From assembly GCA_900766745.1 (NCBI GenBank), contig CAAFWR010000064.1, forward strand, positions 1-26,878: a stretch of DNA of 26,878 nt, read 5' to 3'. The stretch is from Methanobacteriaceae archaeon (GTDB taxonomy: Archaea; Methanobacteriota; Methanobacteria; Methanobacteriales; Methanobacteriaceae). Every line of letters begins with the position of its first letter. Positions within the stretch are counted from its first letter, which is position 1. The notes beneath the pieces are model-generated. The model saw only the letters and a list, made by a program, of their open reading frames with translations, had not been told where the DNA came from and made no database searches. Positions 14,713-24,290 of this stretch are shown piece by piece. Position numbers and translations under genes: made by a program.

Positions 14713-16122
14713 TTAGATCCCCTCTGTTGAATCTTTAAATTTCCTTTCAAAGATAAATGAATTAGAAGGACATACATTTACACAGCCGCTACAATAAGTA
14801 CATCTTTCTTCATTAACTTCAAAGCCATCTTCTACTTTTTCTATTGCCTCATAATGACAGTTTTCATAACATAATCCACAATGAATACATGTTCTTTGAT
14901 CAATGGTGTTAAAACCTTTTGCAATGATTTTTTTATCTAATGTGGTTCTTGGAATTGCATCAACCGGACAGTAAATGCTGCACTTACTGCATAAAATGCA
15001 TTTATCCAAATCAACGGAGATATCTCCTCTGTTTAGGCTTATTGCTTCATGAGGACAGATATTTACACAGGTCCCACAAGATATGCAGTCATCAGAGATT
15101 GAACCGTCCCAGGTATCTACTTTAAATTCCCTTGCATGAGCGACATCACAAACCTGAACACATAAACCGCAACTTACACAAAATCCTTTTAATGTTGGAT
15201 GTTCTTTGCCTGTTGATTCATCAAATACTATCATTTCACGGCTCTCTTTAAGAGTAGAAACAGGACAGACTTCAATTGATTTTTTATGAGATCTTTCAAC
15301 ATCAACAACGTCTTTGGTTGGGTCGTATCTCTGCTTTTCATCAATTCTTATCATTGATCCGTTTTCAGATGTTTCAGCACATAAACCACAATTAACACAG
15401 CTCACAATGGTTCCTGCTTGCTCTGTATGGATTTTATTAATATTGACTTCAAAATCTCCTACAGAAATTGCATCATGAGGACAAGCATCAACACAGCTTA
15501 AACAAAGTGTACATGTTTTGTTGTTTACAATCAGTTGTCTATTAATTGAGCCGTTAGGACATGCATCTACACAAAGCCTACATTCTGTACAAATTCCTTC
15601 TCCTCTCTCGTTTTTAACGTTGATGGCCTCTGTAGGACAATAATCTTCACATCTACCACAGAAAATGCAGTTATCTAAATCTGTTCCAAAATATCCTTTT
15701 GTTACTTCTTTTTTAGATGATTTTACAGGTTTTTCATAAGTAGGTAAAGAAACATTTAATGACTTAATGAAATCCATTTGTTTTTCTTCATTCGCTTCAA
15801 AACCGTCAATTCTTGAATGAGTTGGACATGCATCAACACAGACTCCGCAGCGGGAGCAGATACCATATACAGTACCGTCAATAATACTAATATTATTTGT
15901 AGGGCAATTGTACATGCATATACCACAAGCATTGCACTTAGTTTTGTCTACAACATATCCTCCATATCTATTGATAAAAATTGCATCATTAGGACAACTT
16001 TTATAACAGGCGCCGCAGGTAAGGCAACTAAATGCTTTACCTCCAATAAGCTTAATAGCTTTTGTAGGACATTTCTTAATACAATCTCCAATTCCCTCAC
16101 ATGTATTTGTTGATAAAAACAT
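14713..16122 (-). CDS. ehbK: Energy-converting hydrogenase B polyferredoxin subunit K
   Basis: A 469-residue iron-sulfur protein. I count eleven canonical CxxCxxCxxxC motifs (for example CLTCGACYKSC, CNACGICMYNC, CSRCGVCVDAC, CIFCGRCEDYC, CILCSKCSIYC, CTYCSGCVNVC). Two are variants: CEGIGDCIKKCP at the N-terminus and CVNCGLCAETS mid-protein, whose fourth ligand may come from a later VCP. It can therefore hold up to about thirteen [4Fe-4S] clusters as an electron wire or reservoir feeding soluble ferredoxin. No signal peptide or membrane segment. Its place between ehbJ and ehbL is the expected operon order. Confidence 0.92.
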   Translation of the reverse strand: MFLSTNTCEGIGDCIKKCPTKAIKLIGGKAFSCLTCGACYKSCPNDAIFINRYGGYVVDKTKCNACGICMYNCPTNNISIIDGTVYGICSRCGVCVDACPTHSRIDGFEANEEKQMDFIKSLNVSLPTYEKPVKSSKKEVTKGYFGTDLDNCIFCGRCEDYCPTEAINVKNERGEGICTECRLCVDACPNGSINRQLIVNNKTCTLCLSCVDACPHDAISVGDFEVNINKIHTEQAGTIVSCVNCGLCAETSENGSMIRIDEKQRYDPTKDVVDVERSHKKSIEVCPVSTLKESREMIVFDESTGKEHPTLKGFCVSCGLCVQVCDVAHAREFKVDTWDGSISDDCISCGTCVNICPHEAISLNRGDISVDLDKCILCSKCSIYCPVDAIPRTTLDKKIIAKGFNTIDQRTCIHCGLCYENCHYEAIEKVEDGFEVNEERCTYCSGCVNVCPSNSFIFERKFKDSTEGI

Positions 16123-16139
16123 AATTTGACTCCTACAAT

Positions 16140-16397
16140 TTAATTAGCACTGCCTCTTGCAAATAAAAGTTTACCTATCAATAATCCAATCAGTGCTGAT
16201 AAAAATCCAGTTGAAACTGGCACATCATTATAAAATGGATACTGACCTAACTGCCATGCTGTAACAATGCCTGCAATTAGAATAACTACAAATGAGGCAA
16301 CAGTAAAGTTAACATCGCTTTTAGGGTTTTTCTTAATCTGTGAACCTAAAACCAAACCTAATATAAATCCAAATATAATCGGTCCTAATACTAACAT
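16140..16397 (-). CDS. ehbJ: Energy-converting hydrogenase B subunit J
   Basis: An 85-residue membrane protein with three predicted helices (GPIIFGFILGLVLGS, VASFVVILIAGIVTAW, GFLSALIGLLIGKLLF). The ATG has GAGGTG six bases upstream. The role is unknown; it is identified by place between ehbI and ehbK and by size. Confidence 0.82.
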   Translation of the reverse strand: MLVLGPIIFGFILGLVLGSQIKKNPKSDVNFTVASFVVILIAGIVTAWQLGQYPFYNDVPVSTGFLSALIGLLIGKLLFARGSAN

Positions 16398-16406
16398 AAA
16401 TTCACC

Positions 16407-16877
16407 TCATTCTTCTGTTAATTTTTTAAATCCTGCAAAAGCTATCACAATTGCACTTAATCCGACAAACACTTTCAAACCAACAAATATATTCAAATAT
16501 GGAATAATGCCTGCATTGGTTACATCAGGATAATGGAAAATATTTTGGATAGCTGTTGGAACAATGCTGTATACGTCAGTACCAATATTGTATAAAAATG
16601 ATCCAGCTACAAATAAACCAATCAATCCGAAAATGACATACATCAATGCTCCGAAATTCTCTAAAGCATCAATATATCTATGTGAAAATTTAATAGGAGA
16701 TTCTTCAAGACCATAAACAACAATACAGAGAATCATTCCTGATGCAATCATTGCACCACCTTGGAATCCTCCTCCAGGGGTTATGTGTCCACCAAGAATT
16801 GTCATTATGCCTAAACAGAATAAAATTACTGAAATAGGCAAAGCAATAATCTTTAAAATTACACTACCTTGACTCAT
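16407..16877 (-). CDS. ehbI: Energy-converting hydrogenase B subunit I (MnhB-like)
   Basis: A 156-residue membrane protein with the MnhB/MrpB signature [19 protein letters not shown] and four helices. Such subunits belong to the antiporter-like half that couples electron flow to ion movement. The ATG overlaps the ehbH stop (ATGA), with AGGAGGT upstream, so the two are translationally coupled. Confidence 0.88.
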   Translation of the reverse strand: MSQGSVILKIIALPISVILFCLGIMTILGGHITPGGGFQGGAMIASGMILCIVVYGLEESPIKFSHRYIDALENFGALMYVIFGLIGLFVAGSFLYNIGTDVYSIVPTAIQNIFHYPDVTNAGIIPYLNIFVGLKVFVGLSAIVIAFAGFKKLTEE

Positions 16878-17152
16878 TCTTCTTTACCTCCTAATTTGCC
16901 TCTGCCAAATACTAAGTAAACTACTAAACCTGCAGTTAATAATATTAATGATTCGCCGAGAGTATCATATCCTCTGAAATCGAAAATAACCACGGTTACT
17001 AGGTTTGGAGCTATTTGGGTTCCTAATGCGTTATAAATATTACTTACACCCGGAACAATTATTTCACTTAGGTGGAACAATGAATCTAAAAGAGTAATTC
17101 CAAAGACTGCAACAGCTACAGAAGCTATTAAATTTCTGATTCCTTTAGACAT
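16874..17152 (-). CDS. ehbH: Energy-converting hydrogenase B subunit H (MbhE-like)
   Basis: I chose the ATG at 17152 ([12 protein letters not shown]) because GGGGTG lies six bases upstream; a GTG three codons earlier is weaker. The resulting 92 residues hold two or three helices and the conserved [22 protein letters not shown], which resembles the MbhE/C-terminal MrpA segment. It overlaps ehbG by eight bases and ehbI by four. Confidence 0.85.
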   Translation of the reverse strand: MSKGIRNLIASVAVAVFGITLLDSLFHLSEIIVPGVSNIYNALGTQIAPNLVTVVIFDFRGYDTLGESLILLTAGLVVYLVFGRGKLGGKEE

Positions 17153-17480
17153 AGCTAGCACCCCAGTAAATAAATGTGATAATGATTGCTAAGGTTAAAA
17201 TAGCATAGAAAATCATTTTATTCAATGAATCATCTTGCTCCATTTTAAATTTAGGTATCAAAGGCATATTTGTAACTAAAATAACAGCCAATACTAAAAC
17301 TGCAACTCCTGCAATTAATGGATTAACATGCCTTATTAAAAGAGCTAAAAGACAGAATGATGCAATTAAAAGGAATTCTGCTGTTAAAGTTCCTGAAACA
17401 TCTGCATTTCTTACAGGTCCTCCTGAAAATAGCTCTCTGAATTTTTTAACTACATCAAAGAATTTATCATACAATGCCAT
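17145..17480 (-). CDS. ehbG: Energy-converting hydrogenase B subunit G
   Basis: A 111-residue membrane protein. The charged N-terminus ([20 protein letters not shown]) is followed by three helices ending FIYWGASYV. It is recognised by place between ehbF and ehbH; its start directly abuts the ehbF stop. Its role in the membrane arm is not defined by any motif I can see. Confidence 0.82.
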   Translation of the reverse strand: MALYDKFFDVVKKFRELFSGGPVRNADVSGTLTAEFLLIASFCLLALLIRHVNPLIAGVAVLVLAVILVTNMPLIPKFKMEQDDSLNKMIFYAILTLAIIITFIYWGASYV

Positions 17481-18935
17481 CTATAACAAACCTCCTGCAA
17501 AATTGGATAATCCTGAAGTTACGATACCTGGGAATAATCCTATTACAAATATTATAACTGTAAATACAACTAATGCAAAGACCATTGACTTTGGAGCTTT
17601 TTTATCTGGAATTTCAAGATTTTTTGGTTTTGGTCTTAAAAACATTGTGTAGAATGTTTTAACAAATACAACAAAAGTTGTAATACTAACAATAATGGCC
17701 AGTAATGATAATTCAGGATATCCGCAACTTAAAGAAGCCTGAATAAGCATTAATTTACTTTGGAAACCGTTTAATGGAGGAACACCAGCCATAGCTAAAC
17801 CTGAAATAAGAACCATGATGGCTATTTTTGGATGATATCCAATTAAACCCCCTATTTTACGTGTATTTGTTTCACCAGAAAGATATGCAATCAGTCCAAA
17901 TCCTATAAACAATGAAGCTGTTACAATCATTTCATTTATGGCCTGGAAAAGACCTGCAGTTATTGCAAACTGAGTTCCAAGACCTATACCAAGTCCTATA
18001 AATCCTAATTCACCAACAGCTAAAAATCCTATCATTCTTCTGAAGTCTGTCTGTGTCAATGCCATTGAAACTCCTAGAATCATAGCAATTGCTGAAAATA
18101 CTACAAGGAGTATTTCAAAGAAAGGCAATACATTATAGATTCTAAACATAATGAGAATAATTGAAACCATTGAAATTACAGTAAAGGCCTGTAACAAAGC
18201 TGACGCATGAGGTTCTGCCTTACTGTACATTCCAGATTTGATGGTATGGAATGGAGGTAGGCCAGATGCATATAACCATCCAAAGAAGATTAAACCACAA
18301 GACATTAAAAATGCTGGTGATGTAATAGCTACTTTTCCCGCTTTAATTGCAAGAACTATGTCAGTTATATTTACAGATCCGGTCATTGCAAGTAAAAATC
18401 CGATTCCTAAAAGAATCATAGGACTTCCAATAGCTCCTAAAACCATATATTTTAATGCCATTTCATAATGATTTTCAATTGGGGAAGCAGCTACAATACC
18501 AACCTGTGCTAATGCAAGTATTTCAAAAAATACAAACATATTAAAGATATCATCTGTTAACAACAATGCGGTTACAGCAGCTATACCCATAAACAATAGG
18601 AAAACATAAGGTCCTGAAGCCTTTTTGTGTTTATTGACATAAATTAAAACTACAAGGAATGCAAGTATTCCAAGAACGGCAATGAATATTTTCTGCAAAA
18701 TGTCAAAGTAATAAGTAATAGCCGGATGGTACATGACTCCTGTTACATTATCAAGTATTGGAGCATATCCTCCAAAGTAATGAAGACCATAATTGGCCAA
18801 TAATGGAATTACTGGTATTATGATAGCTACTACAATCGCTATGCCTTTAATTACTTTGCTGTATTTTGAAAGAGTACTTACAAGCAATGCGCAAAGCAGT
18901 GGTATAACTACCATAAGAGGAATAAACTCATTCAT
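17481..18935 (-). CDS. ehbF: Energy-converting hydrogenase B subunit F (MrpD/NuoN-like antiporter)
   Basis: This 484-residue, about fourteen-helix subunit of the NuoL/M/N-MrpD family is the ion-translocating module. Landmarks are [22 protein letters not shown] (the helix with the coupling glutamate), [31 protein letters not shown] (the conserved lysine and histidine helix) and [21 protein letters not shown] prefer the ATG at 18935 ([10 protein letters not shown]), since ten extra residues from 18965 would run deeper into ehbE. It overlaps the ehbE stop by eight bases. Confidence 0.93.
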   Translation of the reverse strand: MNEFIPLMVVIPLLCALLVSTLSKYSKVIKGIAIVVAIIIPVIPLLANYGLHYFGGYAPILDNVTGVMYHPAITYYFDILQKIFIAVLGILAFLVVLIYVNKHKKASGPYVFLLFMGIAAVTALLLTDDIFNMFVFFEILALAQVGIVAASPIENHYEMALKYMVLGAIGSPMILLGIGFLLAMTGSVNITDIVLAIKAGKVAITSPAFLMSCGLIFFGWLYASGLPPFHTIKSGMYSKAEPHASALLQAFTVISMVSIILIMFRIYNVLPFFEILLVVFSAIAMILGVSMALTQTDFRRMIGFLAVGELGFIGLGIGLGTQFAITAGLFQAINEMIVTASLFIGFGLIAYLSGETNTRKIGGLIGYHPKIAIMVLISGLAMAGVPPLNGFQSKLMLIQASLSCGYPELSLLAIIVSITTFVVFVKTFYTMFLRPKPKNLEIPDKKAPKSMVFALVVFTVIIFVIGLFPGIVTSGLSNFAGGLL

Positions 18936-19314
18936 CACTACCATCTCCATGAGAGTTATCTGCAAGCATTACAGAGGTGCTTAAAGTTCCATATTTCTTA
19001 TAGAGAACCATTACAAGTGCAAGCATTACAGCTAATGTACTTGCACCAATTACAATACTTGTTAAAACTAAACCAAAAGGCAATGGATATGCTGCATTAC
19101 TTGCAAACCAGCTGCTGTCCATTCCTGGCATTAATATAGGGACTACTCCACCTGCTTTATATCCAATACCAATAATAAATAAATTAACTCCTTCTTCAAT
19201 AAAGCTAATACCAATTACTTTTTTAATAATATTGTCAAGGAAAATAGCTGCGAATAAACCTACAATTATCAATGCCCCTGAGGTTATTAGAACTGCTAAT
19301 TGTGTGTACGGCAT
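18928..19314 (-). CDS. ehbE: Energy-converting hydrogenase B subunit E (MnhC/NuoK-like)
   Basis: This 128-residue membrane protein has three helices in the NuoK/MnhC pattern. [19 protein letters not shown] and [29 protein letters not shown], with the conserved P-L-x-x-L-V-L-T-A/S-I-V-I-G run, are typical. It overlaps ehbD at its start and ehbF at its end, indicating tight coupling. Confidence 0.9.
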   Translation of the reverse strand: MPYTQLAVLITSGALIIVGLFAAIFLDNIIKKVIGISFIEEGVNLFIIGIGYKAGGVVPILMPGMDSSWFASNAAYPLPFGLVLTSIVIGASTLAVMLALVMVLYKKYGTLSTSVMLADNSHGDGSDE

Positions 19315-19547
19315 CAGTTATCCTCCCTTTGAGTTTTTTTAACAGCTAAAGCAATGAATACTGGTATAATGGCTGCACCTACAATTGCCTGTGTTAGAGC
19401 AACATCTGGAGCAAGTAAAATTTGGAATAAAACTGCTAAAGCCCCACCAGAAAATCCGGTTAAAATAGCTGTTTTTAATAAATCAGATTGGACAAGAGCA
19501 AGAATAGCACTAACTATGGTTATAATCATTAAAACATAATCTAACAT
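19314..19547 (-). CDS. ehbD: Energy-converting hydrogenase B subunit D (MbhD-like)
   Basis: A 77-residue membrane protein with two or three helices and the MbhD/DUF4040 signature [20 protein letters not shown]. It corresponds to part of the MrpA tail in antiporters. The stop overlaps the ehbE start by one base. Confidence 0.87.
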   Translation of the reverse strand: MLDYVLMIITIVSAILALVQSDLLKTAILTGFSGGALAVLFQILLAPDVALTQAIVGAAIIPVFIALAVKKTQREDN

Positions 19548-19548
19548 C

Positions 19549-19983
19549 TTACTCCTCCTCGTTTATGTCTAAAGCAACTACTGAAAATCTGCTATCCTTA
19601 TAATTTTCTACATGCAATTTTTCCTGTTCTAATTGCTGAATTTTAGATTTAGGATGAATAAATGGGTTTTCAATAGCTTCATCTTCCTTATCAACTTTTT
19701 CTTTAACATCTGGATTGTTTAAACTGTCTTCACTTTTGAAAAATGTATAACCTATTGCATGTGATGTAAAAGGCACTAAAATAAAGTAAATGCCAGCTAA
19801 AAGGAATTGCCCTATTCCAATCATAGCTAAAATTACTGCCATATCGAAGATACCTACAATATGAATTCTAGCATAGTTTACATTTTTCCTGTTTCTTTTT
19901 AAAGTAACCAAACCTACTGCAGCTATTATAATGAATATAGCTGATATTATAAGAAGAATTGACTGTATATATTCAATATACAT
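19549..19983 (-). CDS. ehbC: Energy-converting hydrogenase B subunit C (MnhG-like)
   Basis: A 144-residue protein with three membrane helices in the MnhG pattern ([20 protein letters not shown], then [22 protein letters not shown]). It has an added hydrophilic tail of about 50 charged residues ([20 protein letters not shown]) that ordinary MnhG lacks. The tail probably faces the cytoplasm. Start and ehbB stop overlap by one base. Confidence 0.87.
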   Translation of the reverse strand: MYIEYIQSILLIISAIFIIIAAVGLVTLKRNRKNVNYARIHIVGIFDMAVILAMIGIGQFLLAGIYFILVPFTSHAIGYTFFKSEDSLNNPDVKEKVDKEDEAIENPFIHPKSKIQQLEQEKLHVENYKDSRFSVVALDINEEE

Positions 19984-20246
19984 TAATTATCTCCCCCTAT
20001 TGTCATAGCAAAGGCAACTGTACCTACAAAACCAAAGAATATTAAAGCCATTGAAATATCTTTATAAAATTCAATAGCATACATATCCCCTACGAAAAGT
20101 AGTGCTACAGCAAATGCAACAACTGCTACTGAGCTTCCTAAAAGAGCCATTGAAGTGGTTCTATATGCTCCAACTCTTAAAGCAGCAATCATCATAATAA
20201 TTAATGCAATCACTACAAAGTATTTTGAAATAAATAAAATATCCAT
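19983..20246 (-). CDS. ehbB: Energy-converting hydrogenase B subunit B (MnhF-like)
   Basis: An 87-residue, three-helix membrane protein of the MnhF type (RVGAYRTTSMALLGSSVAVV, then DISMALIFFGFVGTVAFA). It lies 39 bases after ehbA. It is a small membrane-arm subunit; no further function can be read. Confidence 0.86.
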   Translation of the reverse strand: MDILFISKYFVVIALIIMMIAALRVGAYRTTSMALLGSSVAVVAFAVALLFVGDMYAIEFYKDISMALIFFGFVGTVAFAMTIGGDN

Positions 20247-20285
20247 ACTATCCCAACATTTAATTAAGCGGTTTAGAAAAAAGAC

Positions 20286-20600
20286 CTATTCCAGCATCTT
20301 TTTGATGTATTTTTCAAAAGGAATAATGTCTTCTTTTTCTCTTGGAGAAATAGTAGCTACTTTAATAATTTTATTTTCAGAATCAAGATCAACTGATAAA
20401 GTTCCAGGAGTTAAAGAAATACTATTAGCTAATATGGTCTGTGAAACAGGTCTTTCTAAAACTGTTTCCACATCTACAACTACAGGATTAATATTTCTTT
20501 TAATAACACCATCAAATGCAACTGAAATCGTTGCTTTTATAATTTCATAAATTAAATCAAAGAAATAAATAATTCCATAACTAATTCTAGTTAAAAACAT
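20286..20600 (-). CDS. ehbA: Energy-converting hydrogenase B subunit A (MnhE-like)
   Basis: The first gene of the operon, 104 residues. One N-terminal membrane helix region (GIIYFFDLIYEIIKATISVA) is followed by a soluble MnhE-like domain (RPVSQTILANSISLTPGTLS, VDLDSENKIIKVATISPRE). The ATG has GGAG about nine bases upstream. No other hydrogenase gene precedes it; the next gene upstream is separated by 119 bases and has its own 3' end there. Confidence 0.87.
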   Translation of the reverse strand: MFLTRISYGIIYFFDLIYEIIKATISVAFDGVIKRNINPVVVDVETVLERPVSQTILANSISLTPGTLSVDLDSENKIIKVATISPREKEDIIPFEKYIKKMLE

Positions 20601-20654
20601 TAAATAAGCTCCATCTCATCGATAAGTTAAGCCATAAAAATATGACATTGCAAA

Positions 20655-20662
20655 TTATATAA
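20655..20662 (-). promoter_or_regulatory. Probable TATA box of the ehb operon
   Basis: TTATATAA, inside AAATTATATAATTT, 55-62 bases before the ehbA ATG. Initiation near 20633 would give a leader of about 33 bases containing the GGAG site. It appears to be the only promoter-like site upstream of the seventeen-gene unit. Confidence 0.5.
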
Positions 20663-20719
20663 TTTTTATAATATTATTTAACATGATTATTTATTATAAA
20701 TCTTTCTAAATAACACAGA

Positions 20720-21436
20720 TTATGTGATAAAATTATAAATCAAATCAAAAAAATAGTTACCGAAATTAAAGTAATAGAACAAAGCTAAAGGGATTAAAAG
20801 AAGAATACAAACAATTCCAAACTTTTTATAAACTTTTTTGGAAGATAAAGGGGCCAATATTTTAATTCCTGAAGGGGTGAATGAATCAAGGATTATATGG
20901 CTTAATACTCCAATAAATACTGCAAAACTTAACTGAATGTAGTCAAAACCACCTACAGGTAGCATCAGTACAGACAAAACAATCGCCGGCAGAAATATCA
21001 GAAACAATTTCCTGTTTAAAAACAAAAACCCTGCTAAAATTACAATTAACAGCATTACATAATAGCTATTGATTTTAGGAAAAACTATGAAATTAACAAC
21101 TAAAATATAAGAAAATATCAGAATCAAAGACAATGATGCAGTCAGTATTAACAATCCAAATATTGAATGTGTCAGACTTCTATGGGAAGAAAAGAAGAAT
21201 ACTGCTCCTAAAAACACTATTATTAAACCTAAATAATAAGGCAAATTAAAAATATAAAGGCCGATAAAGACAATTAATCCGATTATGATCATTTGATAGA
21301 CTTTTTCTTTCTTAAATTTATGATCAAAATCTGGAAGATTGCCTCCAATAACAGTCAGACCAATTAAAATAGGATTATAAAAAAATAGTAAAGCTATAAA
21401 CAGTGCGAAAATAGTATGGCCTTTATATGAAGACAA
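20720..21436 (-). CDS. DUF457/YdjM-type membrane-bound metal-dependent hydrolase
   Basis: This is a predicted 238-residue integral membrane hydrolase with about seven helices. Metal-binding motifs of the family are visible: GGNLPDFDHKF near the N-terminus, SSHRSLTHSIFG, and LSHIILDSFTPSGIKILAPLSSK near the C-terminus. I start it at the TTG at 21436 (MSSYKGHTIF), because AAGGTGA lies five bases before it. The alternative GTG at 21445 is part of that ribosome site and has none of its own. The substrate is unknown for the family; phospholipid or phosphatase-like roles have been discussed for relatives. It stands between ehbA and an M14-type gene on the same strand. Confidence 0.78.
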   Translation of the reverse strand: MSSYKGHTIFALFIALLFFYNPILIGLTVIGGNLPDFDHKFKKEKVYQMIIIGLIVFIGLYIFNLPYYLGLIIVFLGAVFFFSSHRSLTHSIFGLLILTASLSLILIFSYILVVNFIVFPKINSYYVMLLIVILAGFLFLNRKLFLIFLPAIVLSVLMLPVGGFDYIQLSFAVFIGVLSHIILDSFTPSGIKILAPLSSKKVYKKFGIVCILLLIPLALFYYFNFGNYFFDLIYNFIT

Positions 21437-21505
21437 TAGAATCACCTTGATTAATATTTAGATGTGATATATAAAAAGAATTTGTAAGACCATTTGAAAA
21501 GTATC

Positions 21506-22246
21506 TTAAAGACCGAAATAATCGGAAAAACTTTTCATCTGGTTATATGACCTTTCAACACTGCCTTTACCAACAGCACCAAAAGGTGATAAAACTTCTC
21601 CTGTAATGGCTGGAATGCCCATAATGTTGCATTCATCCTCTATAGCTCCCTTATATGATGCACCAGCCACTGGAAAAACAATGTTGTGAGACTCGGTGTC
21701 CTTAGAGATAAATTCAGAAATCAGATAGCTTTCAGCTGTTGGACTTTTAGAAGCAAAAACAGCTTCACATCCGGGATTGCTGTTAAGTGCTGTAGTATGA
21801 AAATCCCCAACAAAATCAATATCTAATTTTTTAACACACTCTAAAATCCTGTTGGACAAAGAACCTTTGATATGGGCTGATCTATTTAAATCACTATAAT
21901 GGTAATTTCTGTCATTATTCATGGTGGCATAAGGAGCTGCAAATGGAATAAAATAAAGGGTATGGTTAATTTCTTTATGAACATATTCATTTAAAAGTTT
22001 TAAGCAAGCTATTTGGGAAGAAAGCTCGTTACCATGAATACCAGACAATATAAGGATTTTATTTCCAGAGGAACCTAATTTAAAAATAGGAGTTCCATAA
22101 ACAGCACACTCTAAAACGAACTGGTCTAATCTGTTCAGATGAAAATAATTGAAAATGTTTCTATTTCTTGAGATATAACCTCCAGACTCTTTAGAAACAT
22201 AAGAATATTCTAAACCATCATAACCAACAACACTATCAAAAATCAT
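21506..22246 (-). CDS. M14 aspartoacylase/succinylglutamate desuccinylase-like protein
   Basis: A 246-residue zinc-dependent amidohydrolase of the M14 AstE/AspA group. ILSGIHGNELSSQIA carries the first zinc ligands (His and Glu of GxHGNE), and DLNRSAHIKG matches the substrate-binding arginine motif. DFHTTALNSNPGC has the third zinc histidine, and ITGEVLSPFG has the likely catalytic glutamate. I start at the ATG at 22246 because GAGGCG lies just upstream; a TTG at 22258 is weaker. The substrate cannot be named: N-acyl amino acids or cell-wall peptides are both possible in a pseudomurein organism. Confidence 0.8.
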   Translation of the reverse strand: MIFDSVVGYDGLEYSYVSKESGGYISRNRNIFNYFHLNRLDQFVLECAVYGTPIFKLGSSGNKILILSGIHGNELSSQIACLKLLNEYVHKEINHTLYFIPFAAPYATMNNDRNYHYSDLNRSAHIKGSLSNRILECVKKLDIDFVGDFHTTALNSNPGCEAVFASKSPTAESYLISEFISKDTESHNIVFPVAGASYKGAIEDECNIMGIPAITGEVLSPFGAVGKGSVERSYNQMKSFSDYFGL

Positions 22247-22261
22247 CAAACGCCTCAATAA

Positions 22262-22290
22262 ATATTTATAATATCAAAGATATTTATAAT
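22262..22290. promoter_or_regulatory. Divergent promoter region with an 11-base direct repeat
   Basis: ATATTTATAAT occurs at 22262-22272 and again at 22280-22290. The first copy is well placed as a TATA box for the helicase gene (start expected near 22292, before AGGAGA). Read on the minus strand, the second suits the M14 gene (start near 22260, before GAGG). Each gene thus seems to use the far copy. Confidence 0.4.
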
Positions 22291-22313
22291 TGTAACTAGG
22301 AGATGGGATTGAA

Positions 22314-24290
22314 ATGAAAAAATATATTAAAAAACTTATAAGCCTAATAAATGAAGAAAGAAAAGCTGAAATGGAACTGATGATAAATGAAATAAAAAAA
22401 TTATCACCACAAAAAAGAGAAAAGTTAGGTCGTGCAATAAACAAAGTAAAAGGAAAAAATCTTGGAAAAGAATTAGGCTTTAACATAATCCAATATGGGA
22501 GAAGAGAACTTATAGACACTGAAATAAGTGTTGGAGACATAGTTCTTATAAGCATAGGCAATCCTCTAAAAAGTGACTTGACAGGAACAGTAACAGAAAA
22601 GGGGAGCAGATTTATAAAAGTAGCTATTGAAAACGTTCCTAAATGGGCACTGAAAAAACACGTGAGAATAGATCTGTATGCAAACGATGTAACATTTAGA
22701 AGAATGGAGGAAAACCTAGTAAACCTATCCATAAAAGGAAAAGATGCCCTGGAATACAGCCTACATAAAAGACATCCTCAAGAAGACGATGAAGATATAT
22801 TAAACAAATCCTTAACTTTCAAAGACAAATCTCTAAACGAATCACAAAAAAAGGCTATTAAAAGAGCATTAGCATCAAGGAATTTCTTTTTGATACATGG
22901 GCCATTTGGAACAGGAAAAACAAGAACATTAATTGAATTGATAAATCAGGAATACCTTTTAGGATCCAAAATATTAGCTACAGCAGAAAGTAATGCAGCA
23001 ATCGACAATATTCTTGAAAGGCTGTCAAAAAGCAGTTCAGAAATAAACCTAACAAGATTGGGCCATCCACAAAGAGTAGATAAGGAGAATATCAAATACA
23101 CTTTAGCATATAAAGTTGAAAATCATCCGCTAAATGAAAAAATAGAGGAACTAAGAGAAAAAATAGAAAAACTAAGTAAAAAACGTGACGAATACACAAA
23201 ACCAACACCAAGATACAGAAGAGGTTACAGTGACAGTGAGATATTTCGTTTAGGAGTGCAAAGGCAGGGCGGTCGTGGAATAAGTCCATCAACCATGAAC
23301 TCAATGGCCAATTGGATTGAAAAAAACAAAGATGTAGATGAACTTCACAACGCAATAAAAGATCTTGAAAACAATATAATCCATGATATAGTAGATAAAA
23401 GTGACGTAATACTATCAACAAACTCTTCAGCAGCTTTAGAAGCTATTGAAAAAACGAAATTCAACATAGCTATTGTTGATGAAGCATCACAAGCAACAAT
23501 ACCAAGTGTACTGATACCAATAGCAAAGGCCCAAAAATTCGTACTGGCAGGAGACCATAAACAACTTCCACCAACAATCATAAGCAGTAAAGCCCTTGAA
23601 CTGGAAGACACATTGTTTGAAGAACTAATAAACAAGTATCCAGATAAATCAGCCCTTCTAAATACACAATATAGGATGAACCAGCTATTGATGGAATTTC
23701 CAAATTCAGAATTCTACAATTCAAAACTAGATAGTGCAGAAACAGTAAAAGATATTGTAATTACAGATATAATTGAAGAAAACAAACTATCTGAAACTGA
23801 AAAAGTCAAAATAGAAGATCAGCTATTGTCTGATAAACAACCTTTAATATTTGTAGATACGTCTGAAATTGATAAAAATGGAGAAAAAAAGCTGAAAGAT
23901 TCAAAATCCATAATAAATCTAGCAGAAGCTGAAACTACTTTGGAGATAGTCGATTTTTATCAGAAATTAGGTATTGATGACAAAGATATTGGGATAATAA
24001 GTCCTTATGCTGATCAGGTAAGTCTACTTAAAAATAAAACAGATATCGAAGTTAAAACAGTAGATGGATTTCAGGGTCGTGAAAAAGAAATCATAATTAT
24101 TTCCACAGTTAGAAGTAATGATAAAGGCAAAATAGGATTTTTATCTGATTTAAGAAGATTGAATGTGGCTCTTACAAGAGCTAAAAGAAAATTAATCATA
24201 ATTGGGAACAAGGAAACTTTAAAAACCAATCCAACATATGAAAGATTAATTGAATATGCAAACGAAAATAAAAGAATTGTCACAATGTGA
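22314..24290 (+). CDS. SF1B helicase of the IGHMBP2/Dna2-Sen1 type
   Basis: A 658-residue DNA/RNA helicase. In order: an N-terminal beta-barrel-like domain (about 55-150), a Q motif (LNESQKKAI), motif I IHGPFGTGKT (Walker A, 194-203), a long charged coiled-coil insert (about 260-350), motif II VDEASQ (388-393), motif III GDHKQLPPT (413-421) and motif IV-like NTQYRM (450-455). VDGFQGREKEIIIISTVRSN (motif V) and LNVALTRAKRKLIIIGN (motif VI) follow. All ATPase motifs are intact. AGGAGA lies about ten bases before the ATG. Relatives unwind DNA or RNA in repair, replication or translation; which applies here is not evident. The gene is monocistronic and divergent from the M14 gene. Confidence 0.88.
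   Translation: MKKYIKKLISLINEERKAEMELMINEIKKLSPQKREKLGRAINKVKGKNLGKELGFNIIQYGRRELIDTEISVGDIVLISIGNPLKSDLTGTVTEKGSRFIKVAIENVPKWALKKHVRIDLYANDVTFRRMEENLVNLSIKGKDALEYSLHKRHPQEDDEDILNKSLTFKDKSLNESQKKAIKRALASRNFFLIHGPFGTGKTRTLIELINQEYLLGSKILATAESNAAIDNILERLSKSSSEINLTRLGHPQRVDKENIKYTLAYKVENHPLNEKIEELREKIEKLSKKRDEYTKPTPRYRRGYSDSEIFRLGVQRQGGRGISPSTMNSMANWIEKNKDVDELHNAIKDLENNIIHDIVDKSDVILSTNSSAALEAIEKTKFNIAIVDEASQATIPSVLIPIAKAQKFVLAGDHKQLPPTIISSKALELEDTLFEELINKYPDKSALLNTQYRMNQLLMEFPNSEFYNSKLDSAETVKDIVITDIIEENKLSETEKVKIEDQLLSDKQPLIFVDTSEIDKNGEKKLKDSKSIINLAEAETTLEIVDFYQKLGIDDKDIGIISPYADQVSLLKNKTDIEVKTVDGFQGREKEIIIISTVRSNDKGKIGFLSDLRRLNVALTRAKRKLIIIGNKETLKTNPTYERLIEYANENKRIVTM

Noticed and set aside
17145..17152. 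Overlapping ehbG/ehbH reading frames as an annotation conflict
   Set aside because: Short overlaps recur through the operon (ehbE/F, ehbH/I, ehbB/C, ehbD/E) with good ribosome sites; they indicate translational coupling.
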